From contig NZ_LMDV01000001.1 in the NCBI RefSeq assembly GCF_001425175.1, positions 124,001 to 188,000 on the forward strand: 64,000 nucleotides of DNA, given 5' to 3'. Each line of letters opens with the position of its first letter. Position 1 is the stretch's first letter. Both the position numbers and the translations under genes were made by a program. Source of the DNA: Nocardioides sp. Root1257. GTDB taxonomy: Bacteria > Actinomycetota > Actinomycetes > Propionibacteriales > Nocardioidaceae. The notes under the pieces are model-generated. The model saw only the letters and a list, made by a program, of their open reading frames with translations, ran no database searches and was not told where the DNA came from. Below, piece by piece: positions 8,925 through 17,591 of the stretch.

Positions 8925-9270
8925 GGAGGCCGATCAGCCCGGAGCCGACCGCGCCGACGGCCGGGGCGATCAGCGTCATCCCGGTCTTGCGAGAGACCGA
9001 GCCGTCCTGCATCGCGAGGTAGCCGGTGCCCGCGTCGGCGGCGTCGACGAGGATGCCGAGCCCGATGAGGCCCTTCTGCGCCCTGCCGCGCGTCACCAGC
9101 GTCGCCACACCGAGCGCGATCTCCCGGGAGCCGAAGAGTCGTGTCACGTACGGCACCTGCGGGTTGGAGACCGGGTCGAGCTGGAAGATCTTCGCGGCCG
9201 CGTGCGGGTTGGCGAGCGCCGCGGAGCCGACCGCGATCCGTCCGAGGGCGAGTCCGATCACTGGGTTCAT
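8902..9270 (-). CDS. small membrane protein of unknown function (DUF4267-like)
   Basis: 122 residues with about four weak hydrophobic helices (IGLALGRIAVGSAALAN, REIALGVATLV, GLIGLGILVDAADAG, LIAPAVGAVGSGLIGLL). It resembles small DUF4267-type membrane proteins, but I cannot assign it firmly. The longer open frame upstream is not used: the ATG at 9270 has a TAGCGT -10 box 7 bases before it. Overlaps the end of the YidC paralogue tail to tail. Confidence 0.7.
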   Translation of the reverse strand: MNPVIGLALGRIAVGSAALANPHAAAKIFQLDPVSNPQVPYVTRLFGSREIALGVATLVTRGRAQKGLIGLGILVDAADAGTGYLAMQDGSVSRKTGMTLIAPAVGAVGSGLIGLLRRSPRA

Positions 9271-9277
9271 GGGCTGC

Positions 9278-9283
9278 ACGCTA
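9278..9283 (-). promoter_or_regulatory. -10 box of a leaderless promoter
   Basis: On the minus strand TAGCGT ends 7 bases before the ATG at 9270. Confidence 0.55.
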
Positions 9284-9322
9284 GCGGTCGCCGGGTGACC
9301 GCGCGCGTGACAGGCTCGACCC

Positions 9323-9985
9323 ATGGACCTGTACGACGTGATGCGCACGACCCCGGCCGTCCGGGAGTTCACCGACGACCCGCTGCCCGACGAGATCCTG
9401 CACCGGATCCTCGACCACGCCCGGTTCGCGCCGAGCGGCGGCAACCGGCAGGGGGTGCGGATCATCGTCGTCCGCGACGAGCAGACGCGGGAGCGACTGG
9501 CCGAGCTGAACAGGCCCGCGGTGCGCCGCTACGTCGCACAGATCAAGGCCGGCCAGAGCCCGTGGAACAGCCTGGAGCCGCCGGTCCCCACGCCGGACGA
9601 GATCGCGGCGACCGACGTCCCGGAGCAGTTCACGAAGCCCGTCCTCACCGCCGGCGCCGTCCTGGTCGTCTGCGTCGACCTCGGCGTCGTGGCGTCCACC
9701 GACCAGGACCTCGACCGGGTCGGCGTGATCAGCGGTGCGTCCGTCTACCCGATGGTCTGGAACATCCTGCTCGCCGCCCGCAACGAGGGCTTCGGCGGGA
9801 CCATCACCACGATGGCCGTGGCCGAGGAGCCGGCCGTGCGCGGCCTGCTCGGCATCCCGGACGAGTACGCCGTCGCGGCGGTGCTCCCGATCGGCAAGCC
9901 GGTCAAGGAGCTGACCAGGCTGCGGCGCAACACCGTCGAGGAGTTCGTCACCCGCGAGACCTTCGACGGTCAGCCGTTCAGCTGA
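9323..9985 (+). CDS. nitroreductase-family protein
   Basis: 220-residue FMN-dependent oxidoreductase of the nitroreductase fold. N-terminal MRTTPAVREFTDDPLPDEILHRILDHARFAPSGGNRQ contains the basic phosphate-binding RxF region and the APSGGNRQ loop that contacts FMN. The C-terminal part has GGTITTMAVAEEPAVRGLLGIP. Substrates of this large family range from quinones and nitroaromatics to flavin itself; no specific assignment is possible. Single gene, divergent from the small membrane protein, and its end overlaps the next gene by 8 bases. Confidence 0.85.
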   Translation: MDLYDVMRTTPAVREFTDDPLPDEILHRILDHARFAPSGGNRQGVRIIVVRDEQTRERLAELNRPAVRRYVAQIKAGQSPWNSLEPPVPTPDEIAATDVPEQFTKPVLTAGAVLVVCVDLGVVASTDQDLDRVGVISGASVYPMVWNILLAARNEGFGGTITTMAVAEEPAVRGLLGIPDEYAVAAVLPIGKPVKELTRLRRNTVEEFVTRETFDGQPFS

Positions 9986-10715
9986 CGACGCCGGGACGGA
10001 GGTGGATGCGCGGACCGAACGGCGGCAGCCATCCGGTGCCGGTGCCGGCTTCGGGACCCCACGAGTCGCTGTAGCCGTTGAAGGTGATCAGGTCCGGCTG
10101 GTCGGCCGGCGGCTCGAGGTTCTCGAACCCGTTGGCGCCGGCACCGACCCGGACCCATCGCGGGTCGTGCAGGCACGACCGCGGCAGCTCCACCTGGATG
10201 ACGTTGCGATCGAAGTCGACCGAGAAGTGTCGACCCTTGCAGCCCACGTCCGTCGTGATGAAGCCGAACGTTCCGCATGCGGGAGGGTCGAGGTCTTCTT
10301 GGTCGAGGTCGGGGAGCTTCGGCTCCCGTGACATGAAGACGAAGGTCCTGAACCTCCCCGGTCGGACTTCGGAGCGGTTGACGTCGACGAACCACCCCCG
10401 GTCGGCGGTCTTCAGGTGCACGGACAGCATCTGCTCCGACGCGGGGTCGAGGTCGCGGAAGACGGTGCTCACGATGATCGACGTCCTCGTGTGCCGTGCG
10501 GACAGGCGGACGATGTCGTCGTTCGCGTCATCGGGTGCGTCGAAGTCGGTGACCGTCGGGCACTCGTCCTCGCTCGCCGCCCCGACGTAGGTGTAGCCCT
10601 CGACATCGCCGCGCGCGTCCCGCGCAGCCCACTTCTCGGCCGACGCCGGGGAGAGGGGAGCGAGCAGCACCACCAGGGCGCTGGCGGCGCACGCGCGCAC
10701 GAGGGTCCGAGACAT
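9978..10715 (-). CDS. secreted protein of unknown function
   Basis: 245 residues with a Sec signal peptide (MSRTLVRACAASALVVLLAPLSPASA, cleavage expected after ASA). The mature part begins EKWAARDARGDV, is Asp-rich and mostly beta-like, and has at least four cysteines (ECP, PACG, VGCKG, RSCL) that could form disulfides. The pattern resembles exported beta-sandwich proteins, but I recognise no catalytic motif. A GTG five codons upstream would extend the frame; the ATG at 10715 gives a normal signal peptide and is preferred. Confidence 0.75.
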   Translation of the reverse strand: MSRTLVRACAASALVVLLAPLSPASAEKWAARDARGDVEGYTYVGAASEDECPTVTDFDAPDDANDDIVRLSARHTRTSIIVSTVFRDLDPASEQMLSVHLKTADRGWFVDVNRSEVRPGRFRTFVFMSREPKLPDLDQEDLDPPACGTFGFITTDVGCKGRHFSVDFDRNVIQVELPRSCLHDPRWVRVGAGANGFENLEPPADQPDLITFNGYSDSWGPEAGTGTGWLPPFGPRIHLRPGVVS

Positions 10716-10761
10716 GACGCAGATCCTCACCCGGCGCGGCCCTCGGGCGCAGGCGAACCGC

Positions 10762-11724
10762 TCACTCGACGTACGTCGACAGCCACCGGTCGAGCTCGGC
10801 GTACGCCTTCGCGCGAGGCTCCGGCAGCGACAGCACGACGTCGTGGCGGGCGCCCTCGATGGCGACGTACGTGACGTGGCTGCCGATGGCGGTGGCCCAC
10901 TGCCGGATCTGGGGGACCTCCAGGACGATGTCGAAGCCGTGGGCGTCGGGGCCCATCTCCTTGGGCCACCGGGTGCCGGCGGAGGAGAGGACGAGCACCG
11001 GGCAGCCGACGTCGAGTCCGCGGTGCAGCTCCTCGTGACCGAGCCGGATCGCGCGCAGCCAGCCGAAGGAGACCGGGAAGGAGTCGAGCGGCTTCCAGTC
11101 GGTGTTGAAGAGCCACTCGCCGTCGTGCTCGACGTGCAGGCTGCGGCCGTAGTGGCCCCCGACGGTGCGCGGGATGAGCCGGGCCGGCTGGCGGGCTCCG
11201 ATCTGCTTGACGACCGACGTCCCGACGCCCTGGATGAGGCGCCCGCCCTGCATGTCGAGCCACGGCGAGTTCAGGACCATCGCGGCGATCGCGGGCTGCC
11301 GCTCGTTGGCCCACAGCGACGCGATCAGGCCGCCGGTCGAGTGCGCACTGATGACGACGTGGTCGTGCCCGTCGCGCTCGACGACCCGGTGGAACGACGC
11401 GTCGATGTCGGCGAAGTGGTCGCGCAGGTCGGTCACGTAGTTGGGCGTCTGGTGCGGCCGCAGCGACCGGCCGTACTTGCGCAGGTCGACCGCGTAGAAG
11501 TCGTAGCCACGCTCGTTCCACCACTCGGCGTACGCCGTCTGGAAGAAGTAGTCGCAGAACCCGTGGACGTAGAGCACAGCCTTGGTGGTCGGCTGCGCCG
11601 CCCGGCGTACGACGAGGGTCGCGACGACGGGTCCCTCCTCGTCGGGCGGGAGCGAGATGGTCTCGGCCAGGTAGGGCTCGCCCAGGACGTCGGGGACGAG
11701 GTCGTCGAAGACACCGGTCGTCAT
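10762..11724 (-). CDS. alpha/beta hydrolase (monoglyceride-lipase-like)
   Basis: 320-residue serine hydrolase. The oxyanion-side motif YVHGFCDYFF, the nucleophile elbow SAHSTGG (A in place of the first G of GHSxGG) and a late histidine in EGARHDVVLS fit the lysophospholipase/monoacylglycerol-lipase branch (Hydrolase_4). No signal peptide, so cytosolic. Its ATG overlaps the stop of the glycerophosphodiesterase gene by 4 bases (ATGA), making it the last cistron of the amine island and suggesting lipid-derived substrates. The exact ester is unknown. Confidence 0.82.
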   Translation of the reverse strand: MTTGVFDDLVPDVLGEPYLAETISLPPDEEGPVVATLVVRRAAQPTTKAVLYVHGFCDYFFQTAYAEWWNERGYDFYAVDLRKYGRSLRPHQTPNYVTDLRDHFADIDASFHRVVERDGHDHVVISAHSTGGLIASLWANERQPAIAAMVLNSPWLDMQGGRLIQGVGTSVVKQIGARQPARLIPRTVGGHYGRSLHVEHDGEWLFNTDWKPLDSFPVSFGWLRAIRLGHEELHRGLDVGCPVLVLSSAGTRWPKEMGPDAHGFDIVLEVPQIRQWATAIGSHVTYVAIEGARHDVVLSLPEPRAKAYAELDRWLSTYVE

Positions 11725-12386
11725 GGCTGAATTCTGTCAGCCCGCAGACGCAGGGCGACCTCCGGCTCGTTGGTCGTCACCAGCCAGGCCCGGCCGGGTC
11801 GCAGCCAGTAGCGCAGCGAGTCCTCGGTGTCGACGGTCCACACCAGGAGCGGGAACCCGTGGCGGCGCGCGAACCTGCGCACGTGCAGGCGCGCGAGCCA
11901 GTGGTGCGCGACCGCGAGGTTGGCCCCGGACCGGCGGTAGCGGACGGCGGGGAACAGCTCGGTGAGCCGCACCCGGATCGCGTGCAGCACCGGGATGTCC
12001 CGCAGTCCCCGGCCGAGCGAGAGCCCGACGAGCAGGTCGTGGCCCTCGGCGTCGGCCCAGTCCCGGACGGCGCGTACACCGTCGTCGTCGAGCGTCGTGA
12101 CGAGCAGCGCGTCGGTGCCGAGACGATCGACGGCCTGCGCCACGATCGGCACCTCGCCGCCCTGGACCTTGAGGTCGAGGTGCAGCCGGGTGCGGCCGGC
12201 AAGCAGGTCCAGCGCCTCGGCGTACCCGAGCGTGCCCGGTGGTGTGACCTCGACGGGGTCGTGGTGGAGGACCAGCGAGCCGTCGGCGCAGCGCTGCACG
12301 TCGATCTCGACGTAGTCGGCGCCGAGCGCGATCGCGGCCTCGATGTCAACCGGGGTGAGGCACCGGTGCGCACTGACGAGGGTCAT
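11721..12386 (-). CDS. glycerophosphodiester phosphodiesterase family protein
   Basis: 221 residues. The GDPD signature is complete: the HR near the N-terminus (SAHRCL), YVEIDVQRCADGSLVLHHD with the metal-binding Glu/Asp and catalytic His, and DLKVQGG further on. Such enzymes cut glycerophosphodiesters such as glycerophosphocholine or -ethanolamine to glycerol 3-phosphate and the alcohol. There is no signal peptide, so it works on imported or recycled material. It overlaps genes on both sides by ATGA junctions, tying it to the amidotransferase-like hydrolase upstream and the lipase downstream. Confidence 0.88.
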   Translation of the reverse strand: MTLVSAHRCLTPVDIEAAIALGADYVEIDVQRCADGSLVLHHDPVEVTPPGTLGYAEALDLLAGRTRLHLDLKVQGGEVPIVAQAVDRLGTDALLVTTLDDDGVRAVRDWADAEGHDLLVGLSLGRGLRDIPVLHAIRVRLTELFPAVRYRRSGANLAVAHHWLARLHVRRFARRHGFPLLVWTVDTEDSLRYWLRPGRAWLVTTNEPEVALRLRADRIQP

Positions 12387-13096
12387 CGCTCCGCAGCGTA
12401 CGTCGCGGCCGCACGCACCAGCCCGGCCAGGAGGCCGACGTCGGCCGCGGTCTCCGGGTGCCACTGCACGCCCACGCTGAACCGGTCACCGGCCGACTCC
12501 ATCGCCTCCAGGGTGCCGTCGGCCGCGTGCGCGACCGCGTCGTACCCCGGATGGGTGCGCACGGACTGGTGGTGGTGGCAGTTCACGCGCAGCCGTTCGC
12601 CGACCAGCCCGGCGACCCGGGTGCCCGGCTCCGTGACGACCTCGACCTCGCCGAACGCGTCGCCGCCGGGGGAGTGGTCCTCGTGCCCGACCAGGTCGGG
12701 CACGTGCTGGTCGAGGACGCCTCCGGCGCGCACGGCCATCACCTGCATGCCCCGGCAGACGCCGAGCACCGGCAGCCCGACGGCCTCGGCGGCGTCGAGC
12801 AGCGCCACCTCCCACGCGTCCCGGTCCGGACGCCAGGCGGCGGTCCGGGGGTGCGCAGCGTCGGCGTAGCGGCCTGGGTCGACGTCGGCACCGCCGCTGA
12901 TCACCAGCCCGTCGAGCCGGGCGACCACGGCGTCGGCCGCGCCGGTCTGGGCCAGCGGCGGCAGCAGCACCGGTACGCCGCCGGTCGCCTCGACGGCGGC
13001 GGCGTACTGGGTCGGCAGCAGGTCGGCGTGCTGGCGCCACACCCCCCACGCGGCGTCCTCGCGGTAGGTGCTCAGCCCGATGACGGGAGCGCTCAT
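12383..13096 (-). CDS. gamma-glutamyl hydrolase, class I glutamine amidotransferase-like (PuuD type)
   Basis: 237 residues of the peptidase C26 family. The catalytic cysteine is in LGVCRGMQ and the His-Glu pair in VQWHPE; the substrate-binding region SGGADVDPGRY is typical of PuuD. PuuD releases glutamate from gamma-glutamyl-GABA in the gamma-glutamylated putrescine pathway. Here a GS-like ligase, aldehyde dehydrogenase and SDR lie just upstream on the same strand, so it plausibly cleaves the oxidised gamma-glutamylated product. The ATG overlaps the SDR stop by 4 bases. Confidence 0.87.
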   Translation of the reverse strand: MSAPVIGLSTYREDAAWGVWRQHADLLPTQYAAAVEATGGVPVLLPPLAQTGAADAVVARLDGLVISGGADVDPGRYADAAHPRTAAWRPDRDAWEVALLDAAEAVGLPVLGVCRGMQVMAVRAGGVLDQHVPDLVGHEDHSPGGDAFGEVEVVTEPGTRVAGLVGERLRVNCHHHQSVRTHPGYDAVAHAADGTLEAMESAGDRFSVGVQWHPETAADVGLLAGLVRAAATYAAER

Positions 13097-13872
13097 AGAG
13101 GAGTGACGTAGGCCCCGGAGATGCCGCCGTCGACGAGGAAGGTGTTGGCGGTCATGAACGAGGAGTCGTCGGAGGCGAGGAACAGCACCGCGGACGCCAT
13201 CTCCTCCGGCTCGCCGAAGCGACCCATCGGGACGTGCACCAGGCGGCGGGCGGCCCGCTCCTCGTCCTTGGCGAAGAGCTCCTGCAGCAGCGGGGTGTTG
13301 ACCGGGCCGGGGCACAGCGCGTTGACCCGCACCCCCTGACGGGCGAACTGGACGCCGAGCTCGCGGCTCATCGACAGCACGCCTCCCTTGGACGCGGAGT
13401 ACGAGATCTGCGACGTCGCCGCACCCATGACGGCCACGAACGACGCCGTGTTGATGATCGAGCCCCGGCCCTGCTCGAGCATGTAGGGGATCGCCGCCTT
13501 GCAGCACAGGTAGACGCTGGTCAGGTTGACCTCCTGGACCTTGCGCCAGGCGTCGAGGTCGGTGTCCAGGATCGAGTCGTCCTCCGGCGGACTGATGCCG
13601 GCGTTGTTGAACGCGATGTCGACCGACCCGTAGGTGTCCTTCGCCGTCTTGAACAGCGCGTCGACCTGGTCCTTGTCGGTGACGTCGACGTGGACGTACG
13701 TCGCGACCTCCGGTCCGCCGAGCTCGGCCACGATCTCCGCGCCGCGCTCGTCGTTGAGGTCGCCGATGACGACCTTCGCGCCCTCGGCGACGAAGCGCTG
13801 GACCGTCGCCAGGCCGATGCCCGAGCAACCGCCCGTGACGACCGCGACCCGGTCCTGGATGCGTCCTGCCAT
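13093..13872 (-). CDS. short-chain dehydrogenase/reductase
   Basis: 259-residue classical SDR: TGGCSGIG nucleotide motif near residue 14, DVTD adenine-ring contact, NNAGI, and the YSASK catalytic pair. It is annotated in relatives as 3-oxoacyl-ACP reductase, but position between an aldehyde dehydrogenase and a gamma-glutamyl hydrolase argues for oxidation of an alcohol or amino-alcohol derivative. The start at 13872 is ATG; the frame continues upstream only across the neighbouring gene. The 58-base gap before it carries a TCGACAAGCTCGA repeat. Confidence 0.85.
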   Translation of the reverse strand: MAGRIQDRVAVVTGGCSGIGLATVQRFVAEGAKVVIGDLNDERGAEIVAELGGPEVATYVHVDVTDKDQVDALFKTAKDTYGSVDIAFNNAGISPPEDDSILDTDLDAWRKVQEVNLTSVYLCCKAAIPYMLEQGRGSIINTASFVAVMGAATSQISYSASKGGVLSMSRELGVQFARQGVRVNALCPGPVNTPLLQELFAKDEERAARRLVHVPMGRFGEPEEMASAVLFLASDDSSFMTANTFLVDGGISGAYVTPL

Positions 13873-13899
13873 GAGTTGATGCTGCCTTTCGTCGTACGG

Positions 13900-13923
13900 G
13901 GTCTCGACAAGCTCGACCACCGG
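13900..13923. repeat. intergenic repeat with TCGA-N5-TCGA dyad
   Basis: GGTCTCGACAAGCTCGACC followed by ACCGG, between the SDR and aldehyde dehydrogenase genes. From memory, near-identical sequences (GTTTCGACAAGCTCAACCACC type) are scattered through Nocardioides and related genomes; only one copy is visible here. Confidence 0.5.
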
Positions 13924-13930
13924 AGGTGGA

Positions 13931-15289
13931 TCAGTGGGCGATGAAGACGTTCTTCTCCTCGGTGAACGCCATGGGGGCGTCCGGACCGAGCTCCCGGCCG
14001 AGGCCGGACTGCTTGTAGCCGCCGAACGGCGTCCAGTAGCGCACTGAGGAGTGGGAGTTGACGCTGAGGTTGCCGGCGTCGACGGCGCGGGCAACCCGCA
14101 GGCCACGACCCAGGTCGTTGGTGTAGATCGAGCCGGAGAGGCCGTACTCGGTGTCGTTGGCCTTGGCGACCGCGTCGGCCTCGTCGTCGAACGGCATCAC
14201 GGCGACGACCGGTCCGAAGACCTCCTCGCGCCAGATCCGGGCCGCCGGGTCCTCGACGGTGACCACCGACGGCGGCACCCAGAACCCGTCGCCGCCGGGC
14301 GTCGTGCCGGCGAACGCGACGTCCACCTCGTCGAGGTAGCCACGCACCGTGGCCTGCTGCTGCGAGGAGATCAACGGGCCCATCTCCGAGGACTCGTCAC
14401 TCGGGTCGAGCACCCGCATCCCGAGGACGGCCGGCTCGAGGTGCGAGAGGAACTCGTCGTACGCCGACCGCTCGACCAGGATCCGCGAGCGGGCGCAGCA
14501 GTCCTGGCCCGCGTTGTCGAAGACGGCGTACGGCGCGCTGGCCGCCGCGGCCGCGATGTCGGCGTCGGCGAAGACGATGTTGGCGCTCTTGCCGCCGAGC
14601 TCCAGCGTCACCCGCTTCACCTGGTCGGCGCAGCCGCGCATGATGCCCTTGCCGACCTCGGTGGACCCGGTGAAGCAGACCTTGCGCACCAGCTCGTGCG
14701 TCACGAAGCGAGCCCCGACCACCGAGCCCTTGCCGGGGACGACCGTCAGCACGTCCGCGGGCAGCCCGGCCTCGAGCGCGAGCTCGCCGAGGCGGATCGC
14801 GGTGAGCGGTGTCAGCTCCGCCGGCTTGAGCACGACCGTGTTGCCGGCCGCCAGCGCGGGCGCGAACCCCCAGCCGGCGATAGGCATCGGGAAGTTCCAG
14901 GGCACGATGATGCCGACCACGCCGAGCGGCTCATGGAAGGTGACGTCCACGCCGCCCGCGACCGGGATCTGGCGCCCGAAGAGGCGCTCGGGCGCGCCCG
15001 CGTAGTAGTTGAGGCAGTCGCGGACGTTGCCGGCCTCCCAGCGCGCGTTGCCCCAGGTGTGGCCGGCGTTGCGCACCTCGAGCTCGGCGAGCTCGTCGAT
15101 GTGCGCGTCGACGACCGCGGCGAAGCGGCGCAGCAGCGCAGCCCGCTCACCGGGCGCGAGCGCCTTCCAGGCGGGGAACGCCGCGTGCGCGCGCTCGATC
15201 GCGTAGTCCGCGTCGGCCAGCGAGGCCAGCGGCACGTCGATCACCGGCTTCGCGGTCGCCGGGTTGATGACGGTGTGCAGGTCGCTCAC
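13931..15289 (-). CDS. NAD-dependent aldehyde dehydrogenase
   Basis: 452-residue ALDH-superfamily enzyme. Motifs in order: PWNFPMPIAGWGFAPALAAGNTVVLKPAE (cofactor pocket), FTGSTEVGK, the general base in LELGGKSAN, the catalytic cysteine in GQDCCARSR, and EEVFGPVVAVMPF. It is about 30 residues shorter than average at the N-terminus, but no motif is lost. In the gamma-glutamylation pathway the equivalent (PuuC) oxidises a gamma-glutamyl-amino-aldehyde. GTG start directly abuts the stop of the GS-like gene with no gap, so the two are co-translated. Confidence 0.88.
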   Translation of the reverse strand: MSDLHTVINPATAKPVIDVPLASLADADYAIERAHAAFPAWKALAPGERAALLRRFAAVVDAHIDELAELEVRNAGHTWGNARWEAGNVRDCLNYYAGAPERLFGRQIPVAGGVDVTFHEPLGVVGIIVPWNFPMPIAGWGFAPALAAGNTVVLKPAELTPLTAIRLGELALEAGLPADVLTVVPGKGSVVGARFVTHELVRKVCFTGSTEVGKGIMRGCADQVKRVTLELGGKSANIVFADADIAAAAASAPYAVFDNAGQDCCARSRILVERSAYDEFLSHLEPAVLGMRVLDPSDESSEMGPLISSQQQATVRGYLDEVDVAFAGTTPGGDGFWVPPSVVTVEDPAARIWREEVFGPVVAVMPFDDEADAVAKANDTEYGLSGSIYTNDLGRGLRVARAVDAGNLSVNSHSSVRYWTPFGGYKQSGLGRELGPDAPMAFTEEKNVFIAH

Positions 15290-16684
15290 TTACAGCCTCT
15301 CGAATCCGCGGAACAGCTCCCAGTCGGTGACGGCGGCGTTGAACGCCGCCAGCTCGACGTCGGCCATGTTGGCGTAGTGGTCGACGACGTCGTCGCCCAG
15401 GGTGCCCCGGGCGATCTCGGAGCCGGCGAAGGCCTCCCGGGCGGCGGCCAGCGTCGCCGGGACCTTCGGTCGGCCCGACGAGTAGGCGTTGCCGACCAGC
15501 TCGTCCTCCAGCGCCAGCTTGTGCTCGATGCCGTAGAGCCCGCCGGCGAGCATCGCGGCCAGCGCGAGGTAGGGGTTCGCGTCGGCGCCGGGCACTCGGT
15601 TCTCCATCCGCGCGCCGGCGCCGTGCCCGACGAGGCGTACGGCGCAGGTCCGGTTGTCCAGGCCCCACGCGATCGTCGTGGGAGCGAACGAGCCGTCCGC
15701 GAAGCGCTTGTAGGAGTTGACGTTGGGCGCGAAGAGCAGCGTGAAGTCCGCGATCGTCGCGAGCACCCCAGCGATGAAGTGGTCGTAGAGCGGCGTCCGC
15801 GCGCCGTCCTTCCAGAAGACCAGGTCGCCGTCCTCACCGCGCAGGGAGAGGTGGATGTGGCAGGAGCTGCCCTCGCGCTCGTTGTACTTCGCCATGAACG
15901 TGATCGACCTGCCCTGCTGGGCGGCGATCTCCTTCGCGACGGTCTTGTAGACGACGTGGTTGTCGGCGGTGGTCAGCGCGTCGGCGTAGAGGAACCCGAT
16001 CTCGTGCTGCCCGAAGTTGCACTCGCCCTTGGCGCCCTCGACGTCCAGACCCGCGTCGTACATGGTGTTGCGGATCGCCCGCAGCAGCGGCTCGACGCGG
16101 CTGGTGCCGAGGATGGAGTAGTCGACGTTGTACTGGTTGACCGGCGTCAGCTCGCGGTACGCCGAGTCGTGGGCCGCCTCGTAGGTCGTGTCGAACGCGA
16201 TGAACTCCAGCTCGGTGCCCGCCAGTGCGACCCAGCCCTGCTCGGCGCAGCGGTCGAGCTGCTTCTGGAGGATCGCCCGCGGCGACTGCACCACGGGCGC
16301 GTGCCTGCCTGACTCGTCGGGGGGCCAGACCAGGTCGCACTGCACCATCGCAGTGGCGGGCAGGTGGGTCAGCACCCGGATGGTGCGGTCGTCGATGACG
16401 AACTCCATGTCGCCGTACCCCTGCTCCCACGAGGAGATGGCGTAGCCGCCGACGGTGTTCATGTCGACGTCGACGGCGAGCAGGTAGTTGCAGCCCTCGG
16501 TGCCGTGCGGGACGACGACGTCGGCGAAGTAGCGCGCGTGCAGCCGCTTGCCCTGGAGCCGTCCCTGCATGTCGGTGAAGGCGACCACGACGGTGTCGAT
16601 CTCGCCCTCCTGGATCCGGGCGAGCAGGTGCTCCATCGTCAGGTGCCGGCTGTTGCGCACGCGGTGCGTCCTTTCCTCGGTCAT
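15290..16684 (-). CDS. glutamine-synthetase-like gamma-glutamyl-amine ligase
   Basis: 464 residues of the GS superfamily, of the type that joins glutamate to an amine (PuuA, GlnA3, GlnA4) rather than to ammonia. Seen: FTDMQGRLQGKR at the N-terminus, the glutamate-binding acidic motif GTELEFIAFD near residue 155, the metal/ATP region ECNFGQHEIGF, the HxH in SSCHIHLSL and a late RLVGHGAGARMENR replacing the usual NPY-type contacts. The Tyr adenylylation site typical of GlnA is absent. Co-located with ALDH, SDR and PuuD-like hydrolase. The amine cannot be read from sequence: putrescine-like polyamines, ethanolamine or methylamines are all possible. Confidence 0.87.
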   Translation of the reverse strand: MTEERTHRVRNSRHLTMEHLLARIQEGEIDTVVVAFTDMQGRLQGKRLHARYFADVVVPHGTEGCNYLLAVDVDMNTVGGYAISSWEQGYGDMEFVIDDRTIRVLTHLPATAMVQCDLVWPPDESGRHAPVVQSPRAILQKQLDRCAEQGWVALAGTELEFIAFDTTYEAAHDSAYRELTPVNQYNVDYSILGTSRVEPLLRAIRNTMYDAGLDVEGAKGECNFGQHEIGFLYADALTTADNHVVYKTVAKEIAAQQGRSITFMAKYNEREGSSCHIHLSLRGEDGDLVFWKDGARTPLYDHFIAGVLATIADFTLLFAPNVNSYKRFADGSFAPTTIAWGLDNRTCAVRLVGHGAGARMENRVPGADANPYLALAAMLAGGLYGIEHKLALEDELVGNAYSSGRPKVPATLAAAREAFAGSEIARGTLGDDVVDHYANMADVELAAFNAAVTDWELFRGFERL

Positions 16685-16696
16685 GTCTGGGAGGGG

Positions 16697-17443
16697 CTAT
16701 CCCACGAGTCCGCGCAGGAGCGCGGCCGTGTCGTCGCAGTGCTCTTCCATCACCCTGCGGGCCCGGTCGGGGTCACCGCCGAGGATCGCCTTGACCAGGG
16801 CCGCGTGCTGGCGGTCCGAGTGCCCGATGTTGGCCTCGAGCACCGGGATCGCCAGCAGCATCTCGTGCAGCGTCGACTGCACCGAGGTGACCGCCTCGAT
16901 CACCCGCGGCGAGTCCGCGAGGGAGGCGACGGTGAGATGGAAGCGCGAGTCGGCCTGTCGGTGCGCGGCGGGACGCTTCGCGACCGCGACGTCCGCGTGC
17001 GCGCGCTCCAGCTCCTCACGGCGTACGGCGGAGAGGTCCGCCCGGGCGGCGAGCCAGGCAGCGCCGGGCTCCACGATGCGTCGGTAGTCGAGGGCGTCGA
17101 GCCAGTCCCGGCGCTGGCTCACGTCGAGCCGCGCGGCGGCCCGGGCGCTGGGCGACTTCGCCTTCAGGGTGACGACGGTGCCGCCGCCGCGCCCCCGCCT
17201 GGTCTCGACCAGGCCGGCCTCGCGCAGCGCCGCCATCGCCTCACGCAGCGTCGCGCGCGACACCTCCAGGCGCGCCGCCAGGTCGCGCTCGGCCGGGAGC
17301 GTGGTGCCGAGTGGGTAGACACCGAGGCGGATCGCCGTGCCGAGCTGCTCCACGCAGGCCTCGAAGGCGTGGTGCCCGCGCACCGGCCGCAGCACCGCCT
17401 GGGGGAGGGGGTGCTCCACCGAGGGTGGGGCGGGCGCCGTCAT
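16697..17443 (-). CDS. GntR-family regulator (FadR/FCD subfamily)
   Basis: 248 residues. N-terminal winged helix about residues 28-95 (LGTTLPAERDLAARLEVSRATLREAMAALREAGLVETRRGRGGG), then an all-helical FCD ligand domain with the metal-binding DSRFHLTVA and the late HAALVKAI region. FCD regulators usually repress a neighbouring catabolic operon and leave DNA when an organic acid binds. It is first in the left arm of the amine island and faces the permease gene; an inverted repeat in the shared promoter region is its likely operator. AAGGA lies about 9 bases before the ATG. Confidence 0.88.
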   Translation of the reverse strand: MTAPAPPSVEHPLPQAVLRPVRGHHAFEACVEQLGTAIRLGVYPLGTTLPAERDLAARLEVSRATLREAMAALREAGLVETRRGRGGGTVVTLKAKSPSARAAARLDVSQRRDWLDALDYRRIVEPGAAWLAARADLSAVRREELERAHADVAVAKRPAAHRQADSRFHLTVASLADSPRVIEAVTSVQSTLHEMLLAIPVLEANIGHSDRQHAALVKAILGGDPDRARRVMEEHCDDTAALLRGLVG

Positions 17444-17489
17444 GGGCTCAATCCTTGGATCGTCGGAACGCGGGTGTCAATGACGTCAA

Positions 17490-17507
17490 TGGTCTGAGTT
17501 CATACCA
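17490..17507. promoter_or_regulatory. inverted repeat, candidate GntR operator
   Basis: TGGTCTGAGTTCATACCA: outer TGGT/ACCA and inner TGA/TCA arms are symmetric about the centre. It lies 46 bases upstream of gntR and 84 upstream of the permease, in the only sizeable gap of the island. Confidence 0.6.
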
Positions 17508-17591
17508 ATTTTACGCAAGCCTATGGACACCCAGAACGGCGCGGGTCTAGCGTCCGGTTCACATTCGCACGATCGCCCGGAAGGTTGTCCG

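Noticed and set aside
14051..16312. 753-residue plus-strand open frame opposite the ALDH and GS-like genes
   Set aside because: High-GC antisense shadow: Arg/Gly/Val/Asp-rich composition, no domain, and it covers two well-supported genes. Similar long frames at 36177-37900, 45397-47133 and 51040-53703 were left out for the same reason.
17481..17488. TGACGTCA palindrome in the gntR gap
   Set aside because: Eight-base dyads are frequent in GC-rich DNA; the adjacent longer repeat at 17490 is a better operator candidate.
17523..17591. Upstream ATG for the permease
   Set aside because: No ribosome-binding site, and the extra residues are not family-like; GGAAGG marks the ATG at 17592.
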